Positions 50,243 through 61,100 of a stretch of 64,000 nucleotides of DNA are shown one piece after another (the stretch's first letter is position 1; each line of letters opens with the position of its first letter). Source of the DNA: Whitmania pigra (taxonomy: Eukaryota > Annelida > Clitellata > Hirudinida > Haemopidae); NCBI GenBank assembly GCA_021613335.1, contig JAJTWR010000299.1:3879501-3943500 (forward strand), written 5' to 3'. The position numbers and the translations under genes are program-made. The notes under the pieces were generated by a model. It had not been told where the DNA came from and did not search any database. It saw only the letters and a program-made list of their open reading frames with translations.

Positions 50243-50964
50243 CGGTGACCCGTCATAACAGCCCGGCGACAAAACAGCCCGTCAAGACAGCCCCGTCAAA
50301 ATAGACCGGCGTCACAATAGCCCAGGACAACAACGTATTTAAAAAAAATTTTGTGAGTTGAATACATTAACCGATAACGGATTCCAAATTTCGAAGTTAA
50401 GTTTGAATGCTTTTATGACCGTTTTGAGTTGAGTTTAATTGGTATCAGGGAATTTCATTAAGTGGAAGATTTATCGTCTAAAATAGTATTAGGATTCCGG
50501 CTACTTCCTCACTTTACATGGTCTTTTCAAGTTGGTATTTAATATAAATTATCGATTGACAATCAACGTGTGCAATCTGCACAAAGAGAATTTACCAGAC
50601 ACTCATTAAGTCACGAATGTTCCTTTTATCGTTTAATTTCTTTTGATCCTTTCCCGAGTTTCCGTTGCAATGTGTACGATGAAGGGCTTGATTTGGAATT
50701 GGAATTTAATCTATGTTATAGATTGAAATACAACATATTCGAGCTACACAAAGTGAATCACCTAATCGGACTCACCTTATCATCACGTCATGTGGACATG
50801 TAACATATCCACAATGAACCAATTTTACCACTATTTTGACGGGCTATTTCGTCCTGAGCTATTATGTCGCCGGGCTATTCTGACGGGGCCATTTTGACGG
50901 GGCTGTCTTGACGGGAATATTTTGACGGGGCTATTTTGTCGCCGGGTTGTTATGACGCGGTGCA
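50243..50964. mobile_element. 722-bp MITE with inverted arms built from short tandem GCCCGTCAAAATA-type repeats
   Basis: Flanked by an exact GGTTCCAGC direct repeat (50235-50243 and 50965-50973; the exact boundary base is ambiguous). The left arm (50250-50330) reads CCGTCATAACAGCCCGGCGA, then CAAAACAGCCCGTCAAGAC and GCCCCGTCAAAATAGAC. The right arm (50830-50962) is its inverse with more repeats (TTTTGACGGGGCTATTTTGT). Each arm is a ladder of 14- to 17-bp units alternating GTCAAAATA, GCGACAAAA and GTCATAAC with GCCC. The interior (about 500 bp) has no recognisable protein. Confidence 0.87.
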
Positions 50965-51090
50965 GGTTCCAGCAAGTGTATGGAAGCAGAATGCACGAAC
51001 AATATGCTTTAGTCTCGGAGTAGTTCCATATATACTTTTATTATCAAAAGAAATCACTGGACGTTCTGAGGAACAGACGTGACTTGATGA

Positions 51091-51635
51091 CAGGCTTGGA
51101 CTGGGCCGCCGGGACACCGGGAATTTCCCGGTGGGCCGGTAGCCGCCAACTGCCAAAAGAAAGTTAATATATTTTTAGTTTTAACTGAAATTACCGTTGA
51201 TTATAAATAGCTTCAAATAATAGTTTGTATTAAAAATAACCAAACTGAAACAGCAAAGTCATTACATAAGGAGTCTAAATATATTTATATAATAAGCTTC
51301 CGTCAATGGTTATAACGCAATTTTAATAATTTATAACGTCAATTTTAACGCAAAATTATATTATTTTTTAATAAAATATTTTTTAACACGAACGTGAGCT
51401 ACAGTCAATTGCACACCAACGACTGGAAAAGGAATGTATGATTTGGTTTGTGGCTCTTGGTTTGTTTTATTATTTTATATGAAGTAATTATAAAAACTAA
51501 AAAAATATATATAAAAATTAAATTAAATTGAAAATAAGTAAAATATTAAATTATTGAAAAAATTTATATGAAACTATGAAGTGGGCCGCCACGACCAAAT
51601 TTCCCGGGCCAGTTTTTTAAGCCAGTCCGACCCTG
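51091..51635. mobile_element. 545-bp hAT-type non-autonomous element
   Basis: Exact 8-bp target duplication CTTGATGA (51083-51090 and 51636-51643). Ends CAGGCTTGGACTGGGCC and, reversed, CAGGGTCGGACTGGC, with GGGAAATT/GGGCC-type subterminal motifs on both sides. The AT-rich interior is non-coding. Confidence 0.92.
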
Positions 51636-51945
51636 CTTGATGATGGCCTTATAAGGTGATTTTCTTTGATATGTAGTTCGCATATGTAGTACATCAATCG
51701 ATGCGCTAAACCAAATGCCAAATTGAAACCTAACTCTTCAATGGACGCATTTATCAAGGACTACTGATTTTGAAAACATATCATACTACACATTCTGTAT
51801 AAATTTGATCGAAAGTCTATATTGGTGGGAGGCCTCTTTTAGTGGGTGACCCTGGGCCCGGGCCCGTCGGCCCCCCTTAATCCGGCACTGGTTGCGTGTC
51901 GTGCTCGCAACCCATCTCGCACCGCCAGGGAGATATGCTTTCACG

Positions 51946-53250
51946 TCTCATCTCAAAAAATAGGCAAATATAAAAAAAAATAAAATACAAATATCGTAGA
52001 TGATGTTTGTTTTGGGAAAGCAGGGATTGGTATTCCGTGGTCATCGCGAATATCTTGATTTAGATTTGCCAACAGACGAATAAAGGCAGTATCTTATATC
52101 TAATTAAACTGCTGGCTAAAAATTATATATTGATGGAACAACATCTATTAGTATGTGATCGAAATGCAATTGCTAACAAGGGTTGCCAGTGTTGGGTTTT
52201 TAAGCCAAGATCTTGGCTTTTTTTTTAAATTGGACCCAATCTGGCTTACTAGGAAATGTTTGGAAATCTGGATTTAATAAAAATAAATAATTTTTGGGGT
52301 AAAAATAATAGTCTGCAAGGTTTTTTGGTTTATGTCTTCAATCAAGAACCATCATCACTACCGGCTTCTTTCTTTTCCGTTTTCTTTGCACGCGCTTACT
52401 AAATTGATTTTTGAATAATGGACGGTGACGCCCAGGGTTGCCAGATTATGTTAAACCAGCTTCTGTTGTCAATTATTATAGTTTTTAAATTAAGATTCAT
52501 GTTATTATACATAACCAACTATGGGGGTCCCAATTAATTAAAGATCTGATTATTAACGAAACAAGTCAAACACAATTTTTTTTATAATTAAAAAATTCAA
52601 CAGAGTCAGCCTCAGAAATTGCATCATCATAAATATAAAAGTTAAATAAAAATTAGACCAATAATGAAATAAGTCAAGCATAATTTCATTTTAATACAAG
52701 CTATCTACAGAGTCAGTGTTGGAAACTATATCATCACAATTAGAAAAATTTAATTTGAGTCTTGAATGTTATGTTTCCTATTGCTGTCATATCTCTGCAA
52801 ACAACGTCCTTACATCGCATCATCAACCAAACTCTTGCCAGGAATGAACTTGGAACATCTATCCCTAGCAATTGCTCGTTTGGCTAACTAGCGAGAGTTC
52901 AACGTTACACAAATTTGTTAGCCTGTTTTAACCAACGTCACATGCGAACAAATTCTTTCGCGAAAACGGAGTATTGCGTTCGACCATAATAGCCTTCAAC
53001 ACCAGCTCAGCTCGAGTTTACTTAATCATGAATTAAGAGCTCGTTACAAGTTCTACAAAACTATCCAATAGTCAAAGCTATACCTCGGGTCTTGATGTTT
53101 TTCATATGTTCCTAGCTATGCTTCTGTGTCGTCAAAGTGATGCAAAAGTTGCAAAATAAACCACTCAATAAACAATGTGATCCGTTTTTGTGCGGATCAA
53201 ACAAGACAGAAAGTCGAAAAACTTTATACATCTAAAACATTCGGCGTATT
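51946..53250. other. Intergenic with degenerate repeats
   Basis: GGGTTGCCAG occurs twice (about 52182 and 52436) and may be a decayed element. Two diverged copies of a roughly 130-bp unit (AACAAGTCAAACACAATT.../AATAAGTCAAGCATAATT..., both with CAGAGTCAG) lie at about 52558-52760. A plus-strand stretch at 52940-53070 (CEQILSRKRSIAFDHNSLQH) might be a transposase scrap. No gene called. Confidence 0.45.
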
Positions 53251-53269
53251 ACAATTCAGATTTAAGAAA

Positions 53270-53668
53270 TTAATCATCAAAACGTTTGCCCCAGCCTCTT
53301 CTCTTCAAAAATGGCTTTATGATTCTTTTGCCCCATCCTCTTCTCTTTGGTGCATTAGAACAAGAACTCTCTTGGCAGTCTTGAAGATACCAGAGTTTTC
53401 CAGAATTTTCAAAACCTTTGTCTTGTGCTTGAGATTCATCACCAATTTGCAATAAATCTTCAGAGTCGGTAGAAATGTGAGTGTTGAATAGATTCTGGGG
53501 ACTCAAACGTTTCCCCCATCCTCGACGTTTGTCATGAAAACCTTTGATGGGCGTCTTGCTCTCTTGGAAATCGTAGTTGTATTCGACTTCATCGAAAGCC
53601 ACCATCAGAGAGCATTCATTGAATAACAAAATAAATGTAAATAAAATCGACAATCTAGTCATTCTCAT
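53270..53668 (-). CDS. RGWamide-type (GWamide family) neuropeptide precursor
   Basis: A minus-strand frame of 132 residues from ATG 53668. Residues 1-24 are a signal peptide (MRMTRLSILFTFILLFNECS, then LMVA). Three identical processing cassettes KR-RGWG-KR place RGW at residues 49-51, 110-112 and 124-126. Cleavage at the dibasic sites and amidation through the Gly would release RGW-NH2. The second and third copies are separated only by IIKPFL. The acidic spacer between copies one and two is typical of precursors. Annelid RGWamide and molluscan APGWamide precursors share this C-terminus (from memory). A longer frame extends upstream to 53722 without an ATG. A polypyrimidine-CAG just upstream (about 53690) could be an acceptor, but a TATA box lies only about 70 bp upstream of the ATG, so a one-exon CDS is simplest. 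Confidence 0.88.
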   Translation of the reverse strand: MRMTRLSILFTFILLFNECSLMVAFDEVEYNYDFQESKTPIKGFHDKRRGWGKRLSPQNLFNTHISTDSEDLLQIGDESQAQDKGFENSGKLWYLQDCQESSCSNAPKRRGWGKRIIKPFLKRRGWGKRFDD

Positions 53669-53734
53669 TAAGTTCTCGTAAATTAAGGCTGCGAAAAAAA
53701 ATGTTGCATCTGAATGAAGCAACTATTTGGCCGC

Positions 53735-53743
53735 CTTTTATAC
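53735..53743 (-). promoter_or_regulatory. TATA box of the RGWamide precursor gene
   Basis: GTATAAAAG on the minus strand, followed by GCGGCC, lies 67-75 bp upstream of the ATG at 53668. A start site about 30 bp downstream would give a 5' UTR of about 40 nt. TATA-containing promoters are common in strongly cell-type-specific genes such as neuropeptide genes. Confidence 0.65.
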
Positions 53744-53749
53744 AGAAAT

Positions 53750-55640
53750 TGTCTGTACTACCGAATAACATTTGATGACTTTTAAAATGCCCCTGGGAGT
53801 GGCGGAAAACATTCAATTTATTTTTAATCATTTGACTAATTCGACTTTAAAATAAATTACCAAAAAAATTAAATGCTTCAATTGCTAAATTGAACTCTAT
53901 TCTGTGTGCATGTCTTGACTTGAATCCACGGAGGATTCCGTTGACAGGATGTGCACATAAACCCATGTGTTTGCTAATTGTTTACTGAACTGTTAATGTT
54001 AACTTTTCAAATCTGAATATCTGAAACGATTGAGAAGCACCTCATCTTGATGATTCTAACTATTTCTTTATTTCTGAAATAATAATAATAATGAATTGAC
54101 ATTTACTGTAGTTCAGAAAAATTTGAATTATCTAATTGAACATTCCTTCATATTTCTAACGTATTTGTCTGAACTAATGTATAAAATGTTAAAACTGCTA
54201 CTCAGGAGCATCATTTCAGCCTTTTCCAAGGAGATAACCCCTTGCACATTTTTAGAACATGACATTTTTATGCATCTAGTCTAAAGTCAGGGTGGGCCCT
54301 CCAAATGATGCCCCTGCTGCTACTAAGTAGTCACAATAAGCTATCTCACTATGGATCGCCATTTCAACTACCAACTTAGGTAAATCATTAAGTGCATTGT
54401 AAACTTGTTCATTAAGTACATTTGATAGTTTAAAGATTAGCGACAATGACAACATGATATTTGACCCAAATATCCTTTATATTATTCACAAAGTTGTTTT
54501 TAATTAATAGACTTTAAAATTTAGCAGTAAAATTTTATTGACTGGGATTTCATCAATAAATGCCTTTGATGTTGTTTTTCGAGGTTTTCGTCGCTGAGCA
54601 TGGGGTCTCTTCATGTCCAGTAAATAATTTTTATTATGGGAATTGCAAAAGCCTTCAGAAGAGTAGTTTTCTGAAGTTTATAACGTTAGCACAAACCACT
54701 TCTAACGGAGGCTCACAAGAAAATCCGGTTAAACTGGGCAATTTTCTCCAGTTTTTTTGCTGCCTATTGAAGGATCAGATTTCAATTTGGTATAACGTAT
54801 CTATTGCTCTACGAGCCATCAAAGAAAATCAGCTTATTAATTTCTTAAAACGTTTCGTGAAATATTAAATAACGTCAATTCGTTCTATACCAAGACCACA
54901 TTTTATATTTTATTCGTCTGAAGCTTCCATCCATTTTGTATTTTTCAGAATCTTTGTGTGATTTTTCAAAAGATATCGTGATGAAGAGAGTGAAGGAAAG
55001 CCACGCGTTATTCCGTAGAAAGAGACAGTGCAATAGAAGAATCCAAAAAATTCTGCTCTGAAATGGAGATAAGCATGGAGCGTCGAATCCGCAAAAAGAA
55101 ACGAATGGATGTGAAGTATTGGATGAGTACCGATTTCAGGATCTCCAGTACTTGTTCCCATTTTTTGAAAAGCTTGTTTATCGACCTGCACAAAATGCAT
55201 AATCGATGTGATATGAAAGTTAGCAAGAACTCACACTCCTTCTTATTCAATTGGGTTTGAAAAATGACAAAATTTTCTGAATTCAATTAGATTGATCTAT
55301 GCCTAAAATGTTACTCCGAAACACTGGGAAACTGTCATGGAATCATATTTCACAACGACCACTGTTCCCTCTTAGTTATATATAGGTAAACATACGTAAA
55401 CAGATTGTCAGTCCAAATCATCTGAGTTATGCAACGGACTATAATCAAATAAATAAATAAATAAATAATCAGATTGTGCTTCATGGAATGATAATGTTTT
55501 TAGAGTTTGCAAGAGGATACTATGAATACAATAATGTAAAAAGTCTGCAATACTAATGTTTTAATTATAATAAGTGATATTATAGCATGTATATATTATA
55601 ACATCTCGTCTCCTATTCAGTTCTCAACTTGTTGATGTAT
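53750..55640. other. Intergenic; SINE unit near 55403
   Basis: No gene recognised. The plus-strand frame at 54560-54868 has no identifiable domain. A reversed SINE unit (GTCCAAATCATCTGAGTTAT, GCAACGGACTATAATCAAAT, then AAATAAATAAATAAATAAAT) occupies 55403-55466. Near 54278, CTAGTCTAAAGTCAGGG resembles the distal part of the element at 31645-32300. Confidence 0.5.
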
Positions 55641-55689
55641 TAAACATGCAATAAAAGGTTTATAGTAGTATCGAAGAAAATTGAGGACA

Positions 55690-56330
55690 CCAATAAAGTG
55701 ATAATCCGCCGACGCCTCATCCGCTGTACGTACAAAATTTTACTCTACCTCTAAGTAGTGTTACACAGAAGAAAGCGCACAAACTCAAAATAGGGAACAT
55801 TGCAATACATACGACATGGGAGCATTCAATCTAGAGCAGGAAAGTTCATTTAGAGGCCAAAGCATAGTGACCTCTCAAAGTTTCGGAAAAGTGATGGCTC
55901 AGTGATGGTCTGGGCTGCCATTTCCTCTTGCGTTCATTTGAACTCGTCTTCTGAGAGGGGAAGCAGAACTCACAAAAATATAATGAAACACTGGACCACT
56001 ATCTCTTTCCACTGTGTGATAAATTTGGAAATGATGAAGTCATTTTTTAACATGACAATGCCCCTCTACATACATCAAGAGTGACAAACCTTTCTCCAGG
56101 AGAGGAATTTGAAGGTTCTGAAGTGACCAGCTCGCTCCCCAGATTTGAACCCCATTGAAAACGTGTGGGGACTGCTTGCTAGGAAAGTATACTCCAATGG
56201 GAAGCAATATTTTAGTGTTCAGGAGTTGAAAGTTGTTTTGAATAAGGCCTGGAAAGAACTGGATAAAATGAGCTTGAAACCTTTCTTGGATTCATTAAAA
56301 ATAGAGTTCAAGAGTTAATTATTAGGAAAA
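55690..56330 (+). mobile_element. Third Tc1-type transposase relic
   Basis: Plus-strand scraps SDGSVMVWAAISS (55892-55930), then SPDLNPIENVWGLLARKVYS (about 56137) and LNKAWKELDKMSLKPFLDSL to a stop near 56318. The family resembles the elements at 30078 and 42110 but is more diverged. No termini recognised. Confidence 0.8.
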
Positions 56331-56502
56331 GGAGATAAGATACATTATTTATTTTCATATAAATAATAATTTAAAGGTTTAATTTTAATAAATATGAAAA
56401 TTTATGCTCCATGGTGTTTCTTGTTATTATAGAAAATTTTTTGTTTTTCGCGAAAATCCCACAAAATATTTATCAGAGTTCAATAAATTTCATAAGTATT
56501 AA

Positions 56503-57074
56503 ACTCTGATGGCATCATTTCATGACTACTTTATTACGAAAGAGTTGCAGCCCCATGATACCTGGGTCAGGAATCCATTTTTGGTCAATTTGGAAAGTGT
56601 GGATGATCAGGAATTGGCCAAAGATGATCTCATTGATCTGAAGCACAAAGAGTTGCTAAAGAGGGAGTTTAGGGTCAAGAGTTTGGCTGACTTTTGGTGC
56701 TCCATGATGATACCATACCCAGTTCTAGCCAAAAGAGCCATGACATCCATCATTCCTTTTGAACAACCTACCTCTATGAAGCTGGATTTTCAACCCTGCT
56801 GACAATCAAAACAAAATCGCGAAACAAACTTGATGCAAAGGATGACATGAGAGTGGCCCTGTCAAAACCAAAGCCCAGATTCCATCTACTTGTGAACAAG
56901 AAGCAGGAGCAATCTTCACATTAAAAATTTGCTTTCAAAATACATTGTATGGTTCTTTTTTGACAGTAAATTATTGTTCATTACTTTTTTTCTTGAAAAA
57001 TTTTGATAGGGGGGCCGTGGACCACATTTTGTCCTTTGAGGGAGCCGTGGGCACAAAAAGGTTGGGAATCCCTG
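56503..57074 (+). mobile_element. 5'-truncated copy of the hAT at 48014
   Basis: From AACTCTGATGGCATCATTTC to the terminus AAAGGTTGGGAATCCCTG this copy is nearly identical to 48783-49355, including a 97-residue stretch identical at protein level (56509-56802 versus 48795-49085). It lacks the 5' half and the 5' inverted repeat. Confidence 0.92.
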
Positions 57075-57138
57075 CCCTAGAGCCTAGACGCACCTCTGCA
57101 GCATGGCTGTAGCTGTTACCATGGCAGTTATCATATCA

Positions 57139-57671
57139 CCGGATAGTAGGAATCGACCGGGGACCCCGGTAAATTTTAGCCAGGGTTTAGTCGGGGAATG
57201 TCGTAAACCATGTATAATAAATTTAGATAATTTTTTGAAAATGCGAATGTCCATTTCATCTCTGAATCTAAGTTATCGTAAAATCCCTCATTTGATGGAA
57301 TAAAATCATTAGGTATTAGTTATAAAAGCTCTTGAGAGAGGCTGGGACTTGAACTCCTAATGGAATCCAAAAGTCTGAATTTCTCTTGATACTTTTATTA
57401 AGGTTTATCAACTTATTTAGTGATAACCAAAGATAGTTAATAAAAGAATAGTAAATAAAATTTATACGTACAAATGAGTCTTGAAATTGTGAAATTACAA
57501 CCAAACTGCATTCATCATTGAATTTGCATGATGGTATTGCAAGTATTTTTAAAAAATTGAAGAAAATCAGAAAATGAGACTGTTAATACATTACAAATTT
57601 TCATAACTTTACACGTATTTTGTACCAACTGAACCCAGTCAAAAGTGACCCCGGTCGATTCCTATCGGATA
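57139..57671. mobile_element. Non-autonomous DNA element with ~25-bp inverted ends
   Basis: The left end CCGGATAGTAGGAATCGACC(GGGG) pairs with the right end (CCCC)GGTCGATTCCTATCGGATAG. The right half is shared with 8860-9106. No coding content. The target duplication is not clear. Confidence 0.7.
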
Positions 57672-58136
57672 GTCAATTCTCGTTACTCATTAGTTTGACA
57701 CATAACATTAAGTGTAAAACCCACCACCGGTGAATATTTTGCGTAAACAGCAAATATAAACGCGAAAAGCGAATCGCGTAAAATGTGAATTGCTTCAATA
57801 ATGTCTAGTTTACTTTATAATGCTTCATGGCAGACGTGTTCAAGATCTTACTTCGTTACAAACTGTAACTTATGCAGGACAGCATTAGAAAGAAATCATG
57901 ACATGGCCTGACAATCTCTTTAAGTTAGGTAGTGCAGTGAATGAACTAACTGGATCACCTTGCCAATCACAATAAAAAACATGATATAAATAAACCGACT
58001 TTAAATGCTAGTTTGTTGTTGATCTAGCATTTATTAATGATAAGAACCAATCAAATAAATCTTGAATAACTAGGTTATAACATTTCCAGGTTTACAAGGA
58101 CTTTCTCACTGCAATCTCCTGAAAAAATAAAAATCA

Positions 58137-61100
58137 CTAAAAGATAATCCCTTGCAAATTAATTATAAGAATTTGACAAGTTTGCCTAAGCATCTTGGGT
58201 TGGTTTAGATAACTATTAAAATTCATTACAAAGTAATCAAAGAATCTAGAACAAACCCATAAATTCATAAGAGTTGTGAGAGAATAACTGCCCATTAATC
58301 TGCATACTTCATCCTTGAAACATTCACTGATTCTATTAAACAATTCTGATGAACCTGTGATGAGAAAGGATATAGGTTGATGAGGACCTTTTATAAATTA
58401 ATTTTAGCAAACATGTTTATACAAATGTTCACAATTAAAGCATCAAGATAATAAATAAAATGTACCAAAAACGTTTTCATCAATATAAAATTGTGGACTT
58501 CTAAATGGATATCCTTTAGGCAGGTGAACCACAAATGGAGGAATAGCAGGAAGACTGTCATCATCTGAAAATCATTTTGGATTAAATGGACCTTTCAACA
58601 CCTTATATCACCTATGAATTTTATACCTAGTTTGCATGACAATACGACATAGTCAGACCCAGGGAAATGGGAATCATCAATATTAACAACAAATCTTTTA
58701 TTGAGTCTGGCAACCTCCAATTGTATTGGATCTTCAACTTCTAAATCCTCCCCATTGTCAAACGGAGGTTTAATGATTTCAACTTCTGGCTCTTCATACC
58801 TCAAAAATTGTATTTACATTGCAATGAGATAACCTCACAAATTTTGAATCAAGCACTTCAAGTGACCAACTTTGGAAAGTAGATAATATTTCTTGTAAAG
58901 CCAAATGTCTGAGTCAGGGTATGATTAAATGTTGGCAATTTTTTATGACTGACAAGAGTATCATAAAGATCTTGTCCAACTACTAAACCATCTCCAGCAC
59001 CAATGGAGGAGGTGTTTGCTGATGAAGTGACAGCATCAGAGGTAACTTGCTACAAAACAACTAGCCTCATCAGGATATTATCATTACTTTAAGTTACATT
59101 TTATTGCTAGTAGTGTAATAACAATAGTTGTTATAAGTCGTGTTCGTAACCCATATAACCGTTCGTGACCTCTATTAATAAACAGAAAAGCAAAAAAACA
59201 AAGTTAATGATTTTTAATTTTAGAATATCCATGACATGTAAGTGCAAGGAATTTAGTCTGTAAACAGCTTACCAGTTGCTTTTCTAGCACTGCCTCACAT
59301 TTGACCAGTGCATTAAGAGACAGTCTGTAATAATAGACCGAAGACAGTAAATTTAAAAAGTTGCAATGAAAAATCTCCTACCCACCTTTTATTTTTGTCA
59401 GTCAATATGTCAAGCAGATTCTTCATTTTGTTCAAGTCCATTTTTTTGTCTAAATTGCAATCATTAATATAAATTAATTAATATGCCTTCCTATAAAGAG
59501 TTTCTGGGTTATGTGGTACATAAGCGATCATTTCCTAAATTCTATTTTATTAATAGAAATAATTAATTATCTAATAATTACATGCATGTCAATGGAATTA
59601 CCCTCTTCCTTATCAATTTTACTAATCATTTTCTTAAGTGGATCAAGATACTTCTGCAGATGTTCCCATTTTTGTAAATATTCCTGCTCTTCTGTAGCAA
59701 GCTGCCCACTTCCAATGGGTACTGAACCAGGATTACCTAAAGGAATTTAGGTATTTAATCATCGCAGCATATATTTTAAGTGCTAAAGTATCCATGGCAT
59801 GATGTTAGTCACTATGGTGATCAAAACCAGATACTGTGATTTTTCTAGCAAACTGGATCTAAAAACACATCAGCATGGGCTAAAATGCTCACTGTTTAAA
59901 CAAATAGGTTTGAGATTAGTTATGAATGAGGCGACTCAGATGACTTAACATGTCATGGGAGATCATTCCATGTCTGCGGACTATATTGAAGCGTTTGCAG
60001 TAGCAATAAATATAACTCGAGAAATACTTTGCCGATCTTAACCTGGTGTTCCCAGATGTGAACCAGGAGATGACAGAGAGACACGAGAAGATGGTGAAAG
60101 GCCAATAAGGTGAGGTTGCATTACAGGAGACTGAGAAGGAATGTTGAGATTGGCAGGTGAAGGTATCATCATTCCTGATCCAGCCAATGCAGGCGATGGC
60201 TGCATTTGCTGTAGGTGCTGCTGAGAAACTAATGACTGCTGGGATCCGCCAGTGCTTTGGAGATTTCCAGGACTCCCAGCCATTTGCTTAAAATAAAAAC
60301 ATAAATAACTTGAGACCATCAGTTGCTTGTGCTAAATAAAAATTATAAAATTTCAAAATACAGTACAGGCTGTCTAATCTTATAAATTATTCTAAATCAC
60401 AATAACACACATTGGCTTAAATTCTTTCCATTTTGACAAAATCAAAACTTTACCTGATTAAATGCTTGCAATGGCAAGATATGCTGACCACGCTGCTGAG
60501 CAGAAAGATGAAATTGGGATTGCATAGAATTTCCAACAAACTGCAAAGTTTTAAAGTAAAGTTGCAAAAATTGCATTTATCTTTTCATGCAATTTGAGAA
60601 CATTATGGTCAAACTAATAATCTTTACTTGTCCTGTCATTACTTGCCCCTGCTGAGCCATCATTTGAATTCGAGATGGCTGTGATTGCATCATCATCATG
60701 TCCCCTCTCCCCTTTGAAACCATCAAACAACCTATTAGGAAATTCACATTTAATAATTTGTTCTAAAAAAATAACAACCTGCTGTACCACATTTCTTGGA
60801 CCACTACTTGTGTATTGCTGAAATCCTTGCATTCTTTGCTGCATGACTGATGTCATCTGATTCGGTTGCCTGATGACTTGGCTTGTCTGTTGACCTGAAA
60901 TCATGCAAGATTGACTTTTTCATCTTCTAGAAAGAGCTAAAACTTAGAGTTTAAGGCCCCTTCTGCTCGGCATTTTTTTACCACTTTACTTATTAAAATT
61001 AACCTAACAATCTTTAATTCTAGGTAGATAAACAGAATCGAGAAATACGAACTATTAGATATCTTTTTATATCTAAATTCAGAATAATTGACTCAAATTC

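Larger units (their letters stand above)
45378..51890 (-). mobile_element. Composite hAT (ZMYM1/DUF4371-type) element with nested insertions
   Basis: Termini CAATGCCGGATTAAG (left) and, reversed from the right, CAGTGCCGGATTAAGGGG, with a GGGCCC-rich subterminal stretch on both sides. The element interrupts a SINE. Its target duplication is weak: GCGTCGTG versus GTTGCGTG. Coding remnants of its transposase lie at 46814-45632 (minus). Later insertions inside it: a GTF2IRD2-type hAT relic to 49524 (itself holding the hAT at 48014-49355), a MITE end at 49945, a 722-bp MITE at 50243-50964 and a 545-bp element at 51091-51635. Confidence 0.8.
45297..51945 (+). repeat. tRNA-like SINE split by a 6.5-kb hAT insertion
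   Basis: The left half (45297-45377: GTTGGCGTGCGAGTTGGTTC, GGCGGTGAAACAACCGTCGT) and the right half (51891-51945: GTCGTGCTCGCAACCCATCT, GCACCGCCAGGGAG) together reconstruct the order seen in the unbroken copy at 62664-62785 (GGTGAAAGCAACAGTCGTTA, GTCATGTTCGCAACTCAGCT, CACAGGGAG). The hAT element at 45378-51890 lies between them. Confidence 0.8.

Noticed and set aside
54560..54868. 102-codon plus-strand ORF
   Set aside because: No recognisable domain, repeat-like surroundings; not supported as a gene.
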